21,807 nt of DNA. Source: Candidatus Aenigmatarchaeota archaeon. GTDB taxonomy: Archaea > Aenigmatarchaeota > Aenigmatarchaeia > QMZP01. Location of the stretch: NCBI GenBank assembly GCA_017609145.1, contig JAFCEM010000006.1, positions 1 through 21,807 on the forward strand, read 5' to 3'. Position 1 is the first letter of the stretch; each line of letters starts with the position of its first letter. The position numbers and the translations under genes are program-made. Below the pieces are notes generated by a model. The model worked only from the letters and a program-made list of their open reading frames with translations, was not told the DNA's origin and did no database searches. This document shows, in pieces, positions 8,004 through 14,217 of this stretch.

Positions 8004-8315
8004 TCAGTAGTGCCATGTCGGAGGCAAGTCTCCGCGTCCATATTTTCGTCTGTCAAGCTCTATGAATTTTTGGTCTAAGTCTCTATATCCGTACCGTACA
8101 TCGTATTTGATTGGATATCCTGTTACTTCTATCATTATCTCTTCTATGCCCGGAGGAGTATCAGATTCTATTCTCTTAGAATCTCTTTTCACAACAGTAT
8201 CGACCTCAGGACTGTCCAGATCCAATTTTTTGGAATTAATGCTTTGTATTTGTAATTTTTTTAAGAGATATTGTTTAGGATTATCTTCCAGAAATCCTTT
8301 TATATCCCCTGCCAC
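8004..8315 (-). CDS. Small protein of unknown function
   Basis: A 103-residue soluble, charged protein that I cannot assign to a family. It has a lysine-rich N-terminal half (KKLQIQSINSKKLDLDSPEV), then an acidic proline stretch and a tyrosine-rich C-terminal half (EVTGYPIKYDVRYGYRDLD), ending LPPTWHY. No membrane segment or cysteine is present. The GTG at 8313-8315 directly follows an in-frame TAA, and no ribosome site is evident, so the start is uncertain. It follows the split gene at 8342-8640 on the same strand by 26 bases and may be its operon partner. The region is A+T-rich. Coding status rests on length and amino-acid balance alone. Confidence 0.5.
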   Translation of the reverse strand: MAGDIKGFLEDNPKQYLLKKLQIQSINSKKLDLDSPEVDTVVKRDSKRIESDTPPGIEEIMIEVTGYPIKYDVRYGYRDLDQKFIELDRRKYGRGDLPPTWHY

Positions 8316-8341
8316 TTAAAATATGAATCAGCTATCTTAAA

Positions 8342-8640
8342 TTATTCAAAATCTTTTTCAATATTATCCAGCAATGAGACCAGCTCCATCACTTCATCGT
8401 AATCAGGGTTATGCCTATACTGTGAATAAACATTGCATTTGCAACAAGCAACAGGCAAGCCCATCACACCTTCGGGCAAATACATTGTATTCTTACATCC
8501 CCCGTAAACATACAGTTTCCTTTTTTTCCATACCTGCCACAACTAAAAACAGCTTTTACTATTGACCTTTTTTCTAGTCCCCTTAAATCTTCTTCAGAAG
8601 ATACTCCAGATATCTCGGGGCTCCTGTCTGCATTTTTCAT
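8342..8640 (-). pseudogene. Small cysteine-rich gene interrupted by a -1 frame change at an A7 run
   Basis: From ATG 8640 (minus) the frame encodes 58 residues and stops at 8464. At codons 38-40 it crosses A7 (8521-8527), in the phase GG-A-AAA-AAA. A -1 slip there leads into a second open frame that continues to a TAA at 8342. The joined product would be 99 residues, beginning MKNADRSPEISGV and ending with an acidic helix (EVMELVSLLDNIEKDFE). Its cysteines C34, C49, C66, C67 and C69 look like a zinc-binding set, with a KRKLYVYGGC link across the slip. It may be a frameshifted pseudogene, a sequence error or programmed frameshifting. The family is not recognised. Confidence 0.55.
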
Positions 8641-8660
8641 GACTTAAAATCTTTTTAAAC

Positions 8661-8670
8661 TTTTAAAATC
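8661..8670 (-). promoter_or_regulatory. TATA-type box of the split small gene
   Basis: On the minus strand GATTTTAAAA lies 21-30 nt before ATG 8640. This is the spacing seen at other leaderless starts in the window and supports that ATG as the true start. Confidence 0.4.
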
Positions 8671-8702
8671 ATTGAGCAGAAAAGTGGGAATCCTCTGGTG
8701 GA

Positions 8703-8710
8703 TATTTAAT
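8703..8710 (+). promoter_or_regulatory. TATA-type box of the DUF123 gene
   Basis: TATTTAAT lies 23-30 nt before ATG 8733 with no ribosome site between, implying a leaderless transcript for the DUF123-mtnA pair. Confidence 0.5.
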
Positions 8711-8732
8711 TTCTGCCCGCAAGAATATAACT

Positions 8733-9137
8733 ATGAAAGGTATTTATGTCCTGATTATTTCTGTTGATAGGGACACAGAAGCGGAGATAGGGAAGCTGGG
8801 GGAGATTGTGTTCAGGAAGGGGCTCTATGCCTATGTGGGCTCTGCGCAGAACGGTATTGAGAAGAGGGTTTCAAGGCACCTCTCGGATGACAAGAAACTG
8901 CGCTGGCACATAGACTATTTGCTTTCAGACGAGCATGTAAAGGTATTGAAAGTTTTCTACAGTAACGCTGAAAAGGAAGAGGAATGCAGGATAGCTGGAG
9001 AGCTGGCAGAGCTGGGCAAACCCATGTACGGATTCGGGTGTTCTGACTGTAATTGCGAATCGCACCTGTTCATGCTTGGCCCGGAGCAGGACACGGACAG
9101 TATTTTAAAGCTTGGGATGAAGGAAATGATAGTATGA
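8733..9137 (+). CDS. DUF123 / GIY-YIG (Uri superfamily) nuclease-like protein
   Basis: A 134-residue protein of the DUF123 family (COG1833), a GIY-YIG-fold group also found fused to endonuclease III in some archaea. The GIY element is residues 3-5 and the YIG-equivalent is YVGSA at 34-38, followed by R45, RHL at 48-50 and the conserved RWHIDYLL at 57-64. The C-terminal part has GCSDCNCESHLF, the Cys/His cluster of the family. A role in DNA repair or processing is inferred; biochemical function is not established. Its TGA overlaps the mtnA ATG (ATGA), so the two are translationally coupled although no functional link is obvious. Confidence 0.88.
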   Translation: MKGIYVLIISVDRDTEAEIGKLGEIVFRKGLYAYVGSAQNGIEKRVSRHLSDDKKLRWHIDYLLSDEHVKVLKVFYSNAEKEEECRIAGELAELGKPMYGFGCSDCNCESHLFMLGPEQDTDSILKLGMKEMIV

Positions 9138-10198
9138 AAGTCAACGGGGCTGACTACAGGACTGTGTGGATGAAAGAGGGTTCTGTGTTTCTCATAGAAC
9201 AGAACCTGCTCCCCTTTGAGTTCAGGGTTCATGAATCCCGAAGCTGTGCCGAAACCTGCAATGCAATCAGGACAATGATCGTGCGCGGCGCAGGGGCAAT
9301 AGGCGCTGCAGCAGGGTTTGCAATGGCCCAGGCATTCCGCGAGGCACCGCACCAAGGGATTCGGGAATACACTGAAAATGCAAGGAAAGACATAGAGGCT
9401 ACCAGACCCACGGCGCAGAACCTTTTCTATGCAACAGAACGCGTTTTTGACGCTGCGAAGGATTCTGATGACCCGCGCGCGGCTGCGCTCAGTGAAGCGC
9501 AGAAGATAGCAGACGAGGATATGGAAAGATGCAGGAAAATAGGAGAGCACGGGAACGGGCTGATTAGGAACGGATTCAGGGTGGAGACACACTGCAATGC
9601 GGGCTGGCTTGCATTCGTGGACTATGGTACTGCGTTGTCGCCGGTTTATCTTGCCCACAGGAATGGGAAGAAGGTATCCGTTTATGTTGACGAGACAAGG
9701 CCCCGGAGCCAGGGCGCGAGGCTTACTGCATGGGAGCTGAGGAATGAGGGTGTGCCGCACACTATATTGCCTGACAATGCCGGAGCCCATATGATGTCGC
9801 ATGGAAAGATAGATATGATGATTGTTGGGGCTGACAGGATTGCGGCGAACGGGGACACCGCGAACAAAATAGGTACGCTTGAAAAGGCAATCGCAGCCAA
9901 GGAGTTTGGCGTGCCGTTTTATGTCGCAGCGCCGACATCCACATTCGATTTGAACTGCGCCTCTGGGAAGGACATACCCATTGAGGAAAGGAGCGAGGAG
10001 GAGGTTCTATACCAGACCGGCCCGAACAGCAGTGGCAAAATGGAAAGGATTCTTGTTTGTTCCCCTGATTCCCGGGCCCTGAACCCGGCCTTTGATGTCA
10101 CACCCGCCAGATATATAACTGGCATAATAACAGAGAATGGTATAGTCAAGCCGGACAAAGATTCCATAAAAGGGCTCCTTTCTACAGGAAGTTTTTAA
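9134..10198 (+). CDS. mtnA: S-methyl-5-thioribose-1-phosphate isomerase
   Basis: A 354-residue MtnA of the eIF2B-like isomerase family, converting 5-methylthioribose-1-phosphate to the ribulose isomer in methionine salvage or related archaeal routes. Family motifs are IRTMIVRGAGAIG (45-57, with Gly where RGAPAIG is usual), TRPTAQNLFYA (90-100), THCNAGW with catalytic C154, the YVDETRPRSQGARLTAWEL block (184-202) and VGADRIAANGDTANKIGT with catalytic D234. Length is right for the family. The start is the ATG at 9134 overlapping the previous stop; an in-frame ATG at 9053 lies inside the DUF123 gene. These motifs favour MtnA over ribose-1,5-bisphosphate isomerase. Confidence 0.93.
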   Translation: MKVNGADYRTVWMKEGSVFLIEQNLLPFEFRVHESRSCAETCNAIRTMIVRGAGAIGAAAGFAMAQAFREAPHQGIREYTENARKDIEATRPTAQNLFYATERVFDAAKDSDDPRAAALSEAQKIADEDMERCRKIGEHGNGLIRNGFRVETHCNAGWLAFVDYGTALSPVYLAHRNGKKVSVYVDETRPRSQGARLTAWELRNEGVPHTILPDNAGAHMMSHGKIDMMIVGADRIAANGDTANKIGTLEKAIAAKEFGVPFYVAAPTSTFDLNCASGKDIPIEERSEEEVLYQTGPNSSGKMERILVCSPDSRALNPAFDVTPARYITGIITENGIVKPDKDSIKGLLSTGSF

Positions 10199-10199
10199 G
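10192..10199 (+). promoter_or_regulatory. TATA-type box of the YchF-like gene
   Basis: TTTTTAAG overlaps the mtnA stop codon and lies 21-28 nt before ATG 10220, with no ribosome site; a leaderless start is likely. Confidence 0.45.
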
Positions 10200-10219
10200 T
10201 CTTTATACAAAATTTTAAC

Positions 10220-11404
10220 ATGCTCATAGCTGTGTGCGGCAAGACCAATGTGGGCAAGACCACTTTCTTTTCATCAGCCACGCTCGTTGATGCGGAGATT
10301 TCAAACAGGGTTTTCACTACAATCAGGCCGAACCAGGGCGTTGCCTACGTGACAGCCCCGTGCCCGTGCAAACAGCTAGGGATAAAGTGCAACCCGATGA
10401 ACTCGAAATGCATCGACGGGGTCAGGCACATTCCCGTGAAACTTATAGACATTGCCGGACTCGTGCCGGGCGCCCACGAGGGCCGGGGGCTCGGGAACCA
10501 GTTCCTTTCGGACATAATGGAGGCGAATGCACTCATCCATGTGGTTGACATATCGGGCGGTACAGACACTGAAGGCAACCCGGCTGAACCAGGAACCAAT
10601 GAGCCCATGAATGACATCAGATTCCTGACAGAGGAGATTGACTATTGGATTCTAGGTATACTCAGAAAGAACTGGAGGCAGATTACTACCAAAGCGAAGG
10701 CTGGTGGGGAGAAGCTCGAGAAGCTTATTCATAATCAATTGTCCGGGCTCGGGATAGGGTCTGATGACGTGGCAGGGGCACTCAGGAAAGTCGAGATTAA
10801 CGAGAACTCGGATGACAGTACCATGCTGAAATTCATAGTCATGTTGAGGGAGAAGGCAAAGCCCATGTTAATAGCAGCCAACAAGATTGACGTGCCCGGG
10901 GCGGATAAGAGCCTTGAGCGCGTCAGGAAAGAATCCGGTGCTGTTAATATGGTCGGCTGTTGCGCAGAAGCAGAACTTGCGCTAAGGCGCGCAGCAGAGA
11001 AAAGGATAATCAGCTACAGGCCAGGGGACAGTGATTTCACTGTGCTGAAGGACACAGACCCAAAGCAGCTTCAGGCACTGGAATTCATAAGGGAAAAGGT
11101 GCTGAAGAGGTTCGGCTCGACAGGCGTGCAGCAGGCAATTAATGACGCTGTTTTCAGATTGCTTAACATGATTGTGGTCTATCCTGTTGAGAACGAGACC
11201 CGCTACACAAGCGGCAAGGGCCGTGTGCTGCCCGATGCCTATCTTGTCCCAAAGGGCACAACAGCAAAGGAGCTTGCAGGTATGATACACACAGAGTTCC
11301 TCGACAAGTTCGTCGCAGCAATTGACGCAAGGAAGAAGCAGAGAATCGCCGCGGATTACGAGCTGAAAAACGGTGACATAGTGAGGATAATGCTGAAAAA
11401 GTAG
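10220..11404 (+). CDS. ychF: Archaeal YchF/Obg-like P-loop NTPase
   Basis: A 394-residue translation-associated NTPase of the Obg/YchF branch. G1 is GKTNVGKTT (7-15) and G3 is the DIAGLVPGAHEGRGLGNQFL block. G4 is NKID within AANKIDVPGADK, a GTP-type motif kept in archaeal members. Between G1 and G3 is the archaeal cysteine insert CPCKQLGIKCNPMNSKC. The C-terminus is a TGS domain (about 320-394: VYPVENETRY, then LPDAYLVPKGTTAKELA, ending NGDIVRIMLKK). Members associate with ribosomes; the exact archaeal role is unsettled. A neighbouring dph5 and ribosomal protein operon keep it in a translation context. Confidence 0.93.
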   Translation: MLIAVCGKTNVGKTTFFSSATLVDAEISNRVFTTIRPNQGVAYVTAPCPCKQLGIKCNPMNSKCIDGVRHIPVKLIDIAGLVPGAHEGRGLGNQFLSDIMEANALIHVVDISGGTDTEGNPAEPGTNEPMNDIRFLTEEIDYWILGILRKNWRQITTKAKAGGEKLEKLIHNQLSGLGIGSDDVAGALRKVEINENSDDSTMLKFIVMLREKAKPMLIAANKIDVPGADKSLERVRKESGAVNMVGCCAEAELALRRAAEKRIISYRPGDSDFTVLKDTDPKQLQALEFIREKVLKRFGSTGVQQAINDAVFRLLNMIVVYPVENETRYTSGKGRVLPDAYLVPKGTTAKELAGMIHTEFLDKFVAAIDARKKQRIAADYELKNGDIVRIMLKK

Positions 11405-11415
11405 TGGAATAAATG

Positions 11416-11423
11416 TTTTTAAG
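11416..11423 (+). promoter_or_regulatory. TATA-type box of dph5
   Basis: TTTTTAAG lies 22-29 nt before ATG 11445. This supports that ATG (MLYLISLGL) over an upstream in-frame TTG at 11427 and implies a leaderless transcript. Confidence 0.5.
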
Positions 11424-11444
11424 CGCTTGTTCTCAGAAAATATT

Positions 11445-12140
11445 ATGCTTTACCTAATATCGCTCGGGCTCTGGGATGAGAAGGACATGTCAATCCGGGC
11501 CCTTGAAACTGCAAAGAAGTGCGATCTTCTTTACGCCGAGTTCTATACGAACAGGGCTAATACCAATGTTAAGAATCTTGAGAAGCTGGTCGGAAAGCCT
11601 GTCAGGGAGCTTGACAGGCATGATATGGAGGAAGGTTCTACAGCGCTGCTGCGCGAAGCTAGAGAAAGGGATGTGGGCATATTCGTACCCGGAGATGCGC
11701 TGACAGCCACAACACACGTTTCACTGCTTCTTGAAGCCGAAAATAAAGGGGTAAAGGCCGATATAATCCACGGCTCAAGCATAGTTTCCGCGGTCGGGGA
11801 AACCGGCCTGCAGCTCTACAAGTTCGGGAGGATTACAACACTCACAGATCCGGTGCCCATGTCATGTTTTGAGGCAATAGAAAACAATCAAAACGCCAGG
11901 CTCCACACGCTTGTGCTGCTGGACATAGGAATGACAGCCCGGCGAGGGCTCGAGCTGCTCAAGAGTATGGTTGACGGACCGGTTATCATGGCATCCTGTC
12001 TCGGCGGCAATGGAAAAATAAAGTACGGGGGAATTGACGAACTGCTCGGGCTCAGGGACATTGACTACGAGCCGGCAGTGATAATAATCCCCGGCGAACT
12101 GCATTTCATGGAAAAAGAGTACCTCGAAAGTCTGAGATAA
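11445..12140 (+). CDS. dph5: Diphthine synthase (Dph5/DphB)
   Basis: A 231-residue SAM-dependent methyltransferase of the tetrapyrrole-methylase fold that trimethylates the modified histidine of archaeal elongation factor 2 during diphthamide synthesis. The N-terminal MLYLISLGLWDEKDMSIRAL is diagnostic. VFVPGD-type motif FVPGDALTATTHVSLLLEA, IIHGSSIVSAVGETGLQLYKFG and the late MASCLGGNGKIKYGG and PAVIIIPGELHFMEKEYL segments are all present. The length is only slightly below other archaeal Dph5. Its TAA ends at 12140, and the stop codon of the convergent L24e gene begins at 12141, so there is no spacer at all. Confidence 0.95.
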   Translation: MLYLISLGLWDEKDMSIRALETAKKCDLLYAEFYTNRANTNVKNLEKLVGKPVRELDRHDMEEGSTALLREARERDVGIFVPGDALTATTHVSLLLEAENKGVKADIIHGSSIVSAVGETGLQLYKFGRITTLTDPVPMSCFEAIENNQNARLHTLVLLDIGMTARRGLELLKSMVDGPVIMASCLGGNGKIKYGGIDELLGLRDIDYEPAVIIIPGELHFMEKEYLESLR

Positions 12141-12320
12141 TCACTTGCCCCTTGCTTTTCTTGATATCTCTGTCCATCTAAGCTTCTTTGCGTTTCTTCC
12201 CATCCTGAAGCTTTTCTGGCATTTTGAACCGCAGAAGTAAAAAACCTGACCTGAAGTCTTCACGAACATCTTTCCCCTGTGTTCTGGTATCCTGTTACCA
12301 CAAAATGTGCATTTTGGCAT
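12141..12320 (-). CDS. rpl24e: Ribosomal protein L24e
   Basis: A 59-residue zinc-ribbon ribosomal protein. The minus-strand frame from ATG 12320 reads MPKCTFCGNRIPEHRGKMFV, then QVFYFCGSKCQKSF, then RNAKKLRWTEISRKARGK. The four zinc cysteines are C4, C7, C30 and C34. This is the standard archaeal L24e pattern and length. GGTGAT about 7 bases upstream is the ribosome site. It is the third gene of an L7Ae-S28e-L24e operon, a gene order conserved in archaea; the usual next gene (nucleoside diphosphate kinase) is absent because the convergent dph5 gene begins immediately. Confidence 0.96.
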   Translation of the reverse strand: MPKCTFCGNRIPEHRGKMFVKTSGQVFYFCGSKCQKSFRMGRNAKKLRWTEISRKARGK

Positions 12321-12330
12321 ATAACATCAC

Positions 12331-12531
12331 CTAGCGCTTGTCAAGCTTCGCAACACTATCCATTATGGTTTCTTTTAGAAGAATGATGTCACCGACCTTT
12401 ATGGGTCCGACAACGTTTCTTGTCATTATCTTGTTCTTTTCCGGACCTTCAATAGCCCTGCACCTTACTCTTTTGACTCCCTTAATCCCGAGGCTTCCCG
12501 TTATCTGGATCACCTCTGCTGGTACTGGCAT
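12331..12531 (-). CDS. rps28e: Ribosomal protein S28e
   Basis: A 66-residue small-subunit protein with an OB-like barrel. The motifs PAEVIQITGSLGIKGVKRVRC, the NVVGPIKVGDIILLKETI block and the terminal AKLDKR are diagnostic; the end is usually ARRL[KR]-type in other archaea. The gene sits 10 bases before L24e and 8 bases after L7Ae, so all three are surely one transcript. S28e lies near the mRNA exit channel of the 30S subunit. Confidence 0.96.
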   Translation of the reverse strand: MPVPAEVIQITGSLGIKGVKRVRCRAIEGPEKNKIMTRNVVGPIKVGDIILLKETIMDSVAKLDKR

Positions 12532-12539
12532 ATTATCAA

Positions 12540-13067
12540 CTACTTTATCTTTTCAGCTATATCGGCAACGAGCTTCTTGGAATCACCCTCTTCGGTAATG
12601 GCCACTGAAGAAGTCGGAACATTTATGCCTGATGCCGTGCCAAGTTCAAGCTTTGATGGTACGGAAACATACGGTACCTGTTTTTCTTTGCACAGGACTG
12701 GCAGGTGCATAATCACTTCCTTTGGCTCTACATCATCCGCCGCAACAACAAGCTTTGCAATGCCCCTTTCTATTGACTTCGTGGTTTCGTTCACACCCTT
12801 TGACACCTTGCCCGTGCTCTTTGCTATTGTCACAGCCTCAAGAGCCTTCTTTGCCAGCTCGCTTGTCTTCTTTGGCTCTGCCGCTGGTTCTGATTCAGCC
12901 GCTTCCTCAGCCATTTCTTCGATCTTTTCCTTTTCCGGTTCGGGTCTCTTTTCTTCTTCTTTGGGTTTCACTGTCTCTTCCTTTGCCTCTGGCTTGCTCT
13001 CTTTTGGTTTTACTGGTTCTTCTATTTTCTCAGGCTGTTTTTCCTTTGGCTCTTTCTTTTCTGTCAT
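12540..13067 (-). CDS. rpl7ae: Ribosomal protein L7Ae with a long charged N-terminal extension
   Basis: A 175-residue protein. Residues from about 68 to 175 form the L7Ae kink-turn RNA-binding domain: [39 protein letters not shown], then [14 protein letters not shown] and [12 protein letters not shown]. In archaea L7Ae serves the 50S subunit, box C/D and H/ACA RNPs and RNase P. Residues 1-67 are an unusual, disordered Lys/Glu/Pro-rich tail; typical archaeal L7Ae is about 120 residues. The start is well supported: AGAGGAGGAT lies 3-5 bases before the ATG and no better internal start has a ribosome site. It opens the L7Ae-S28e-L24e operon. Confidence 0.95.
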   Translation of the reverse strand: MTEKKEPKEKQPEKIEEPVKPKESKPEAKEETVKPKEEEKRPEPEKEKIEEMAEEAAESEPAAEPKKTSELAKKALEAVTIAKSTGKVSKGVNETTKSIERGIAKLVVAADDVEPKEVIMHLPVLCKEKQVPYVSVPSKLELGTASGINVPTSSVAITEEGDSKKLVADIAEKIK

Positions 13068-13100
13068 ATTATCCTCCTCTCATTTCGCAGCGCCATTCAA

Positions 13101-13110
13101 CTTAATATAC
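13101..13110 (-). promoter_or_regulatory. TATA-type box of the L7Ae-S28e-L24e operon
   Basis: On the minus strand GTATATTAAG lies 34-43 nt before the L7Ae ATG. The predicted start near 13079 leaves a leader of about 12 bases that just contains the GAGGAGG ribosome site. Unlike most neighbours this operon therefore appears leadered. The rest of 13068-13178 shows no gene. Confidence 0.45.
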
Positions 13111-13178
13111 GCCGCATCAATTCATAGGTATGAAAAGTATTGCATGAAGGTATTTAAAAGTTTATTAAGCTGTACATC

Positions 13179-13790
13179 TTACTGTTTTTTTAATCTTCTC
13201 CATATTGTTGCAATCCTTTCTATTGCGCTCAGGTTTGTCAAAGCAGCAAGGACAACCAGTATGCTTGTCAGGTAGAACGGGTCGAAGTATGCGAGGATAA
13301 TGCCAACGAAAAGCACGAGCAGCCTTTCGACCCTTTCGAGCAGCCCGCCTTTCAGTTCGTTCCCGGGCTCTACGAGTTCCTTCTCCTTTGCAGCTGCTTT
13401 GACATAGGTTGTCATGAGGGAACCGAAGAAGTAAAGGAAAACCCACACGTATATGGGAAATATGAACATAGGCAGGGATGCGAAGAGCAGGCCAAAAACT
13501 ATTATCCCTTCCACATACCTGTCGATCACCGTATCAAGATATGCGCCGAACTTTGTCACGCGGTCCGTGACCCTTGCCACAGAACCGTCGACAATGTCTA
13601 TGAAAGCGGATACTATGAAAAAGAGCCCTGCCCACAGAAACTGTTCCTTGGCAAGGAACCAGAATGCAATCAGCGCGGGCACGAGTGCCAGTAGCGTCCA
13701 CTGATTCGGGGACAGGCGCAGCTTTGCAAAAGCAATGCCTATCTTTATTGAGAACCCCTGAAACCTTTCCCTATGCTTGTAAAGAGTCAT
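13179..13790 (-). CDS. CDP-alcohol phosphatidyltransferase, probable archaetidylinositol-phosphate synthase
   Basis: A 203-residue membrane enzyme with about six hydrophobic segments. The catalytic signature D-x2-DG-x2-AR-x8-G-x3-D-x3-D is complete at D65, D68, G69, A72, R73, G82, D86 and D90. Such enzymes join a CDP-activated lipid to an alcohol. Archaetidylinositol-phosphate synthase (CDP-archaeol plus inositol-1-phosphate) is favoured because inositol-1-phosphate synthase is two genes away and the LLERVERLLVL segment resembles phosphatidylinositolphosphate synthases. Other alcohols such as glycerol phosphate or serine cannot be excluded. It lies 32 bases after padR on the same strand, with its own promoter-like box. 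Confidence 0.85.
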   Translation of the reverse strand: MTLYKHRERFQGFSIKIGIAFAKLRLSPNQWTLLALVPALIAFWFLAKEQFLWAGLFFIVSAFIDIVDGSVARVTDRVTKFGAYLDTVIDRYVEGIIVFGLLFASLPMFIFPIYVWVFLYFFGSLMTTYVKAAAKEKELVEPGNELKGGLLERVERLLVLFVGIILAYFDPFYLTSILVVLAALTNLSAIERIATIWRRLKKQ

Positions 13791-13801
13791 GATTATACTT
13801 A

Positions 13802-13813
13802 AAGATTAATCTT
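13802..13813. promoter_or_regulatory. 12-bp perfect palindrome in the lipid synthase promoter
   Basis: AAGATTAATCTT is its own reverse complement. It occupies 12-23 nt before the start codon of the CDP-alcohol phosphatidyltransferase, beside its TATA-type box, where a dimeric repressor could block transcription. A PadR target is possible, though it differs from the repeat at ino1. Confidence 0.3.
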
Positions 13814-13818
13814 AAAAC
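13811..13818 (-). promoter_or_regulatory. TATA-type box of the CDP-alcohol phosphatidyltransferase
   Basis: On the minus strand GTTTTAAG lies 21-28 nt before ATG 13790 with no ribosome site, consistent with a leaderless transcript separate from padR. Confidence 0.4.
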
Positions 13819-13822
13819 CATA

Positions 13823-14131
13823 TTATTTGTTTTCAAGCAGCTTTGCCCTCTGTTTGTAGAAATCCGCTGCCTTCTTCAGGGCACTGATGCCCTTTTCGGT
13901 GATGGAGTAAACGACCTTTCTTCCTTCCTGCCGCTTGCTGGCAAGGCCTCTTTTGACGAGTTTGTAGAGAACGTGGTAGGCGCTCACCCTGCCGCACCTG
14001 AATCCGAAGCGCTTTTCGACTTGCTTTCTTATCTGGTAAGCGTGCACGGGCTCCTGTGATATTATCTTCAGAATGTATGGCCAGAGGCAGTTTACGGTAT
14101 TGTTGGTTTCAAGCCTTTCCAGCTCTTCCAT
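13823..14131 (-). CDS. PadR-family transcriptional regulator
   Basis: A 102-residue winged-helix protein. The PadR pattern is clear: ILKIISQEPVHAYQIRKQVEKRFGF (helices 1-2), then GRVSAYHVLYKLVKRGLASKRQEGRKVVYSITEKG (recognition helix and wing), then a C-terminal helix KKAADFYKQRAKLL for dimerisation. PadR proteins are usually repressors that often control themselves and adjacent genes. Here it lies between a lipid synthase and a divergent inositol-1-phosphate synthase, so control of inositol lipid synthesis is the natural guess. Effector unknown. The ATG 14131 is 21-28 nt from a TATA-type box, giving a leaderless mRNA. Confidence 0.88.
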   Translation of the reverse strand: MEELERLETNNTVNCLWPYILKIISQEPVHAYQIRKQVEKRFGFRCGRVSAYHVLYKLVKRGLASKRQEGRKVVYSITEKGISALKKAADFYKQRAKLLENK

Positions 14132-14151
14132 GACAATACTTGTTGCCGCCA

Positions 14152-14159
14152 GTTTAAAT
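14152..14159 (-). promoter_or_regulatory. TATA-type box of padR
   Basis: On the minus strand ATTTAAAC lies 21-28 nt before the padR ATG. The left arm of the 9-bp inverted repeat (14158-14166) overlaps its edge, so a protein bound there could shut off padR. Confidence 0.45.
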
Positions 14160-14217
14160 GTTTTACAACCATAAACTATTTAAATATACATTGCAATATT
14201 TTATACAGGTAAAACAT
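14158..14217. repeat. 9-bp inverted repeat framing the ino1 promoter
   Basis: ATGTTTTAC (14158-14166) and its exact reverse complement GTAAAACAT (14209-14217) stand 51 bases apart. The right arm ends directly at the ino1 ATG. The left arm touches the padR TATA box. Between them is the ino1 TATA box. The placement suits a divergent operator pair, most simply for PadR. Confidence 0.45.
14179..14186 (+). promoter_or_regulatory. TATA-type box of ino1
   Basis: TTTAAATA lies 32-39 nt before the ATG at 14218. Transcription would begin near 14208, leaving a leader of about ten bases that overlaps the right repeat arm. Confidence 0.5.

Noticed and set aside
8957..9802. A 281-codon minus-strand open frame opposite DUF123 and mtnA
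   Set aside because: It lies antisense to two well-supported genes and its Cys/His/Pro-rich product has no recognisable domain.
13068..13100. Kink-turn in the L7Ae leader for autoregulation
   Set aside because: The predicted leader is only about 12 bases and is filled by the ribosome site, leaving no room for a kink-turn.
12577..13275. A 232-codon plus-strand open frame opposite L7Ae
   Set aside because: Its Ser/Phe-rich low-complexity product is the mirror of the Lys/Glu-rich L7Ae tail and it shows no family motif.
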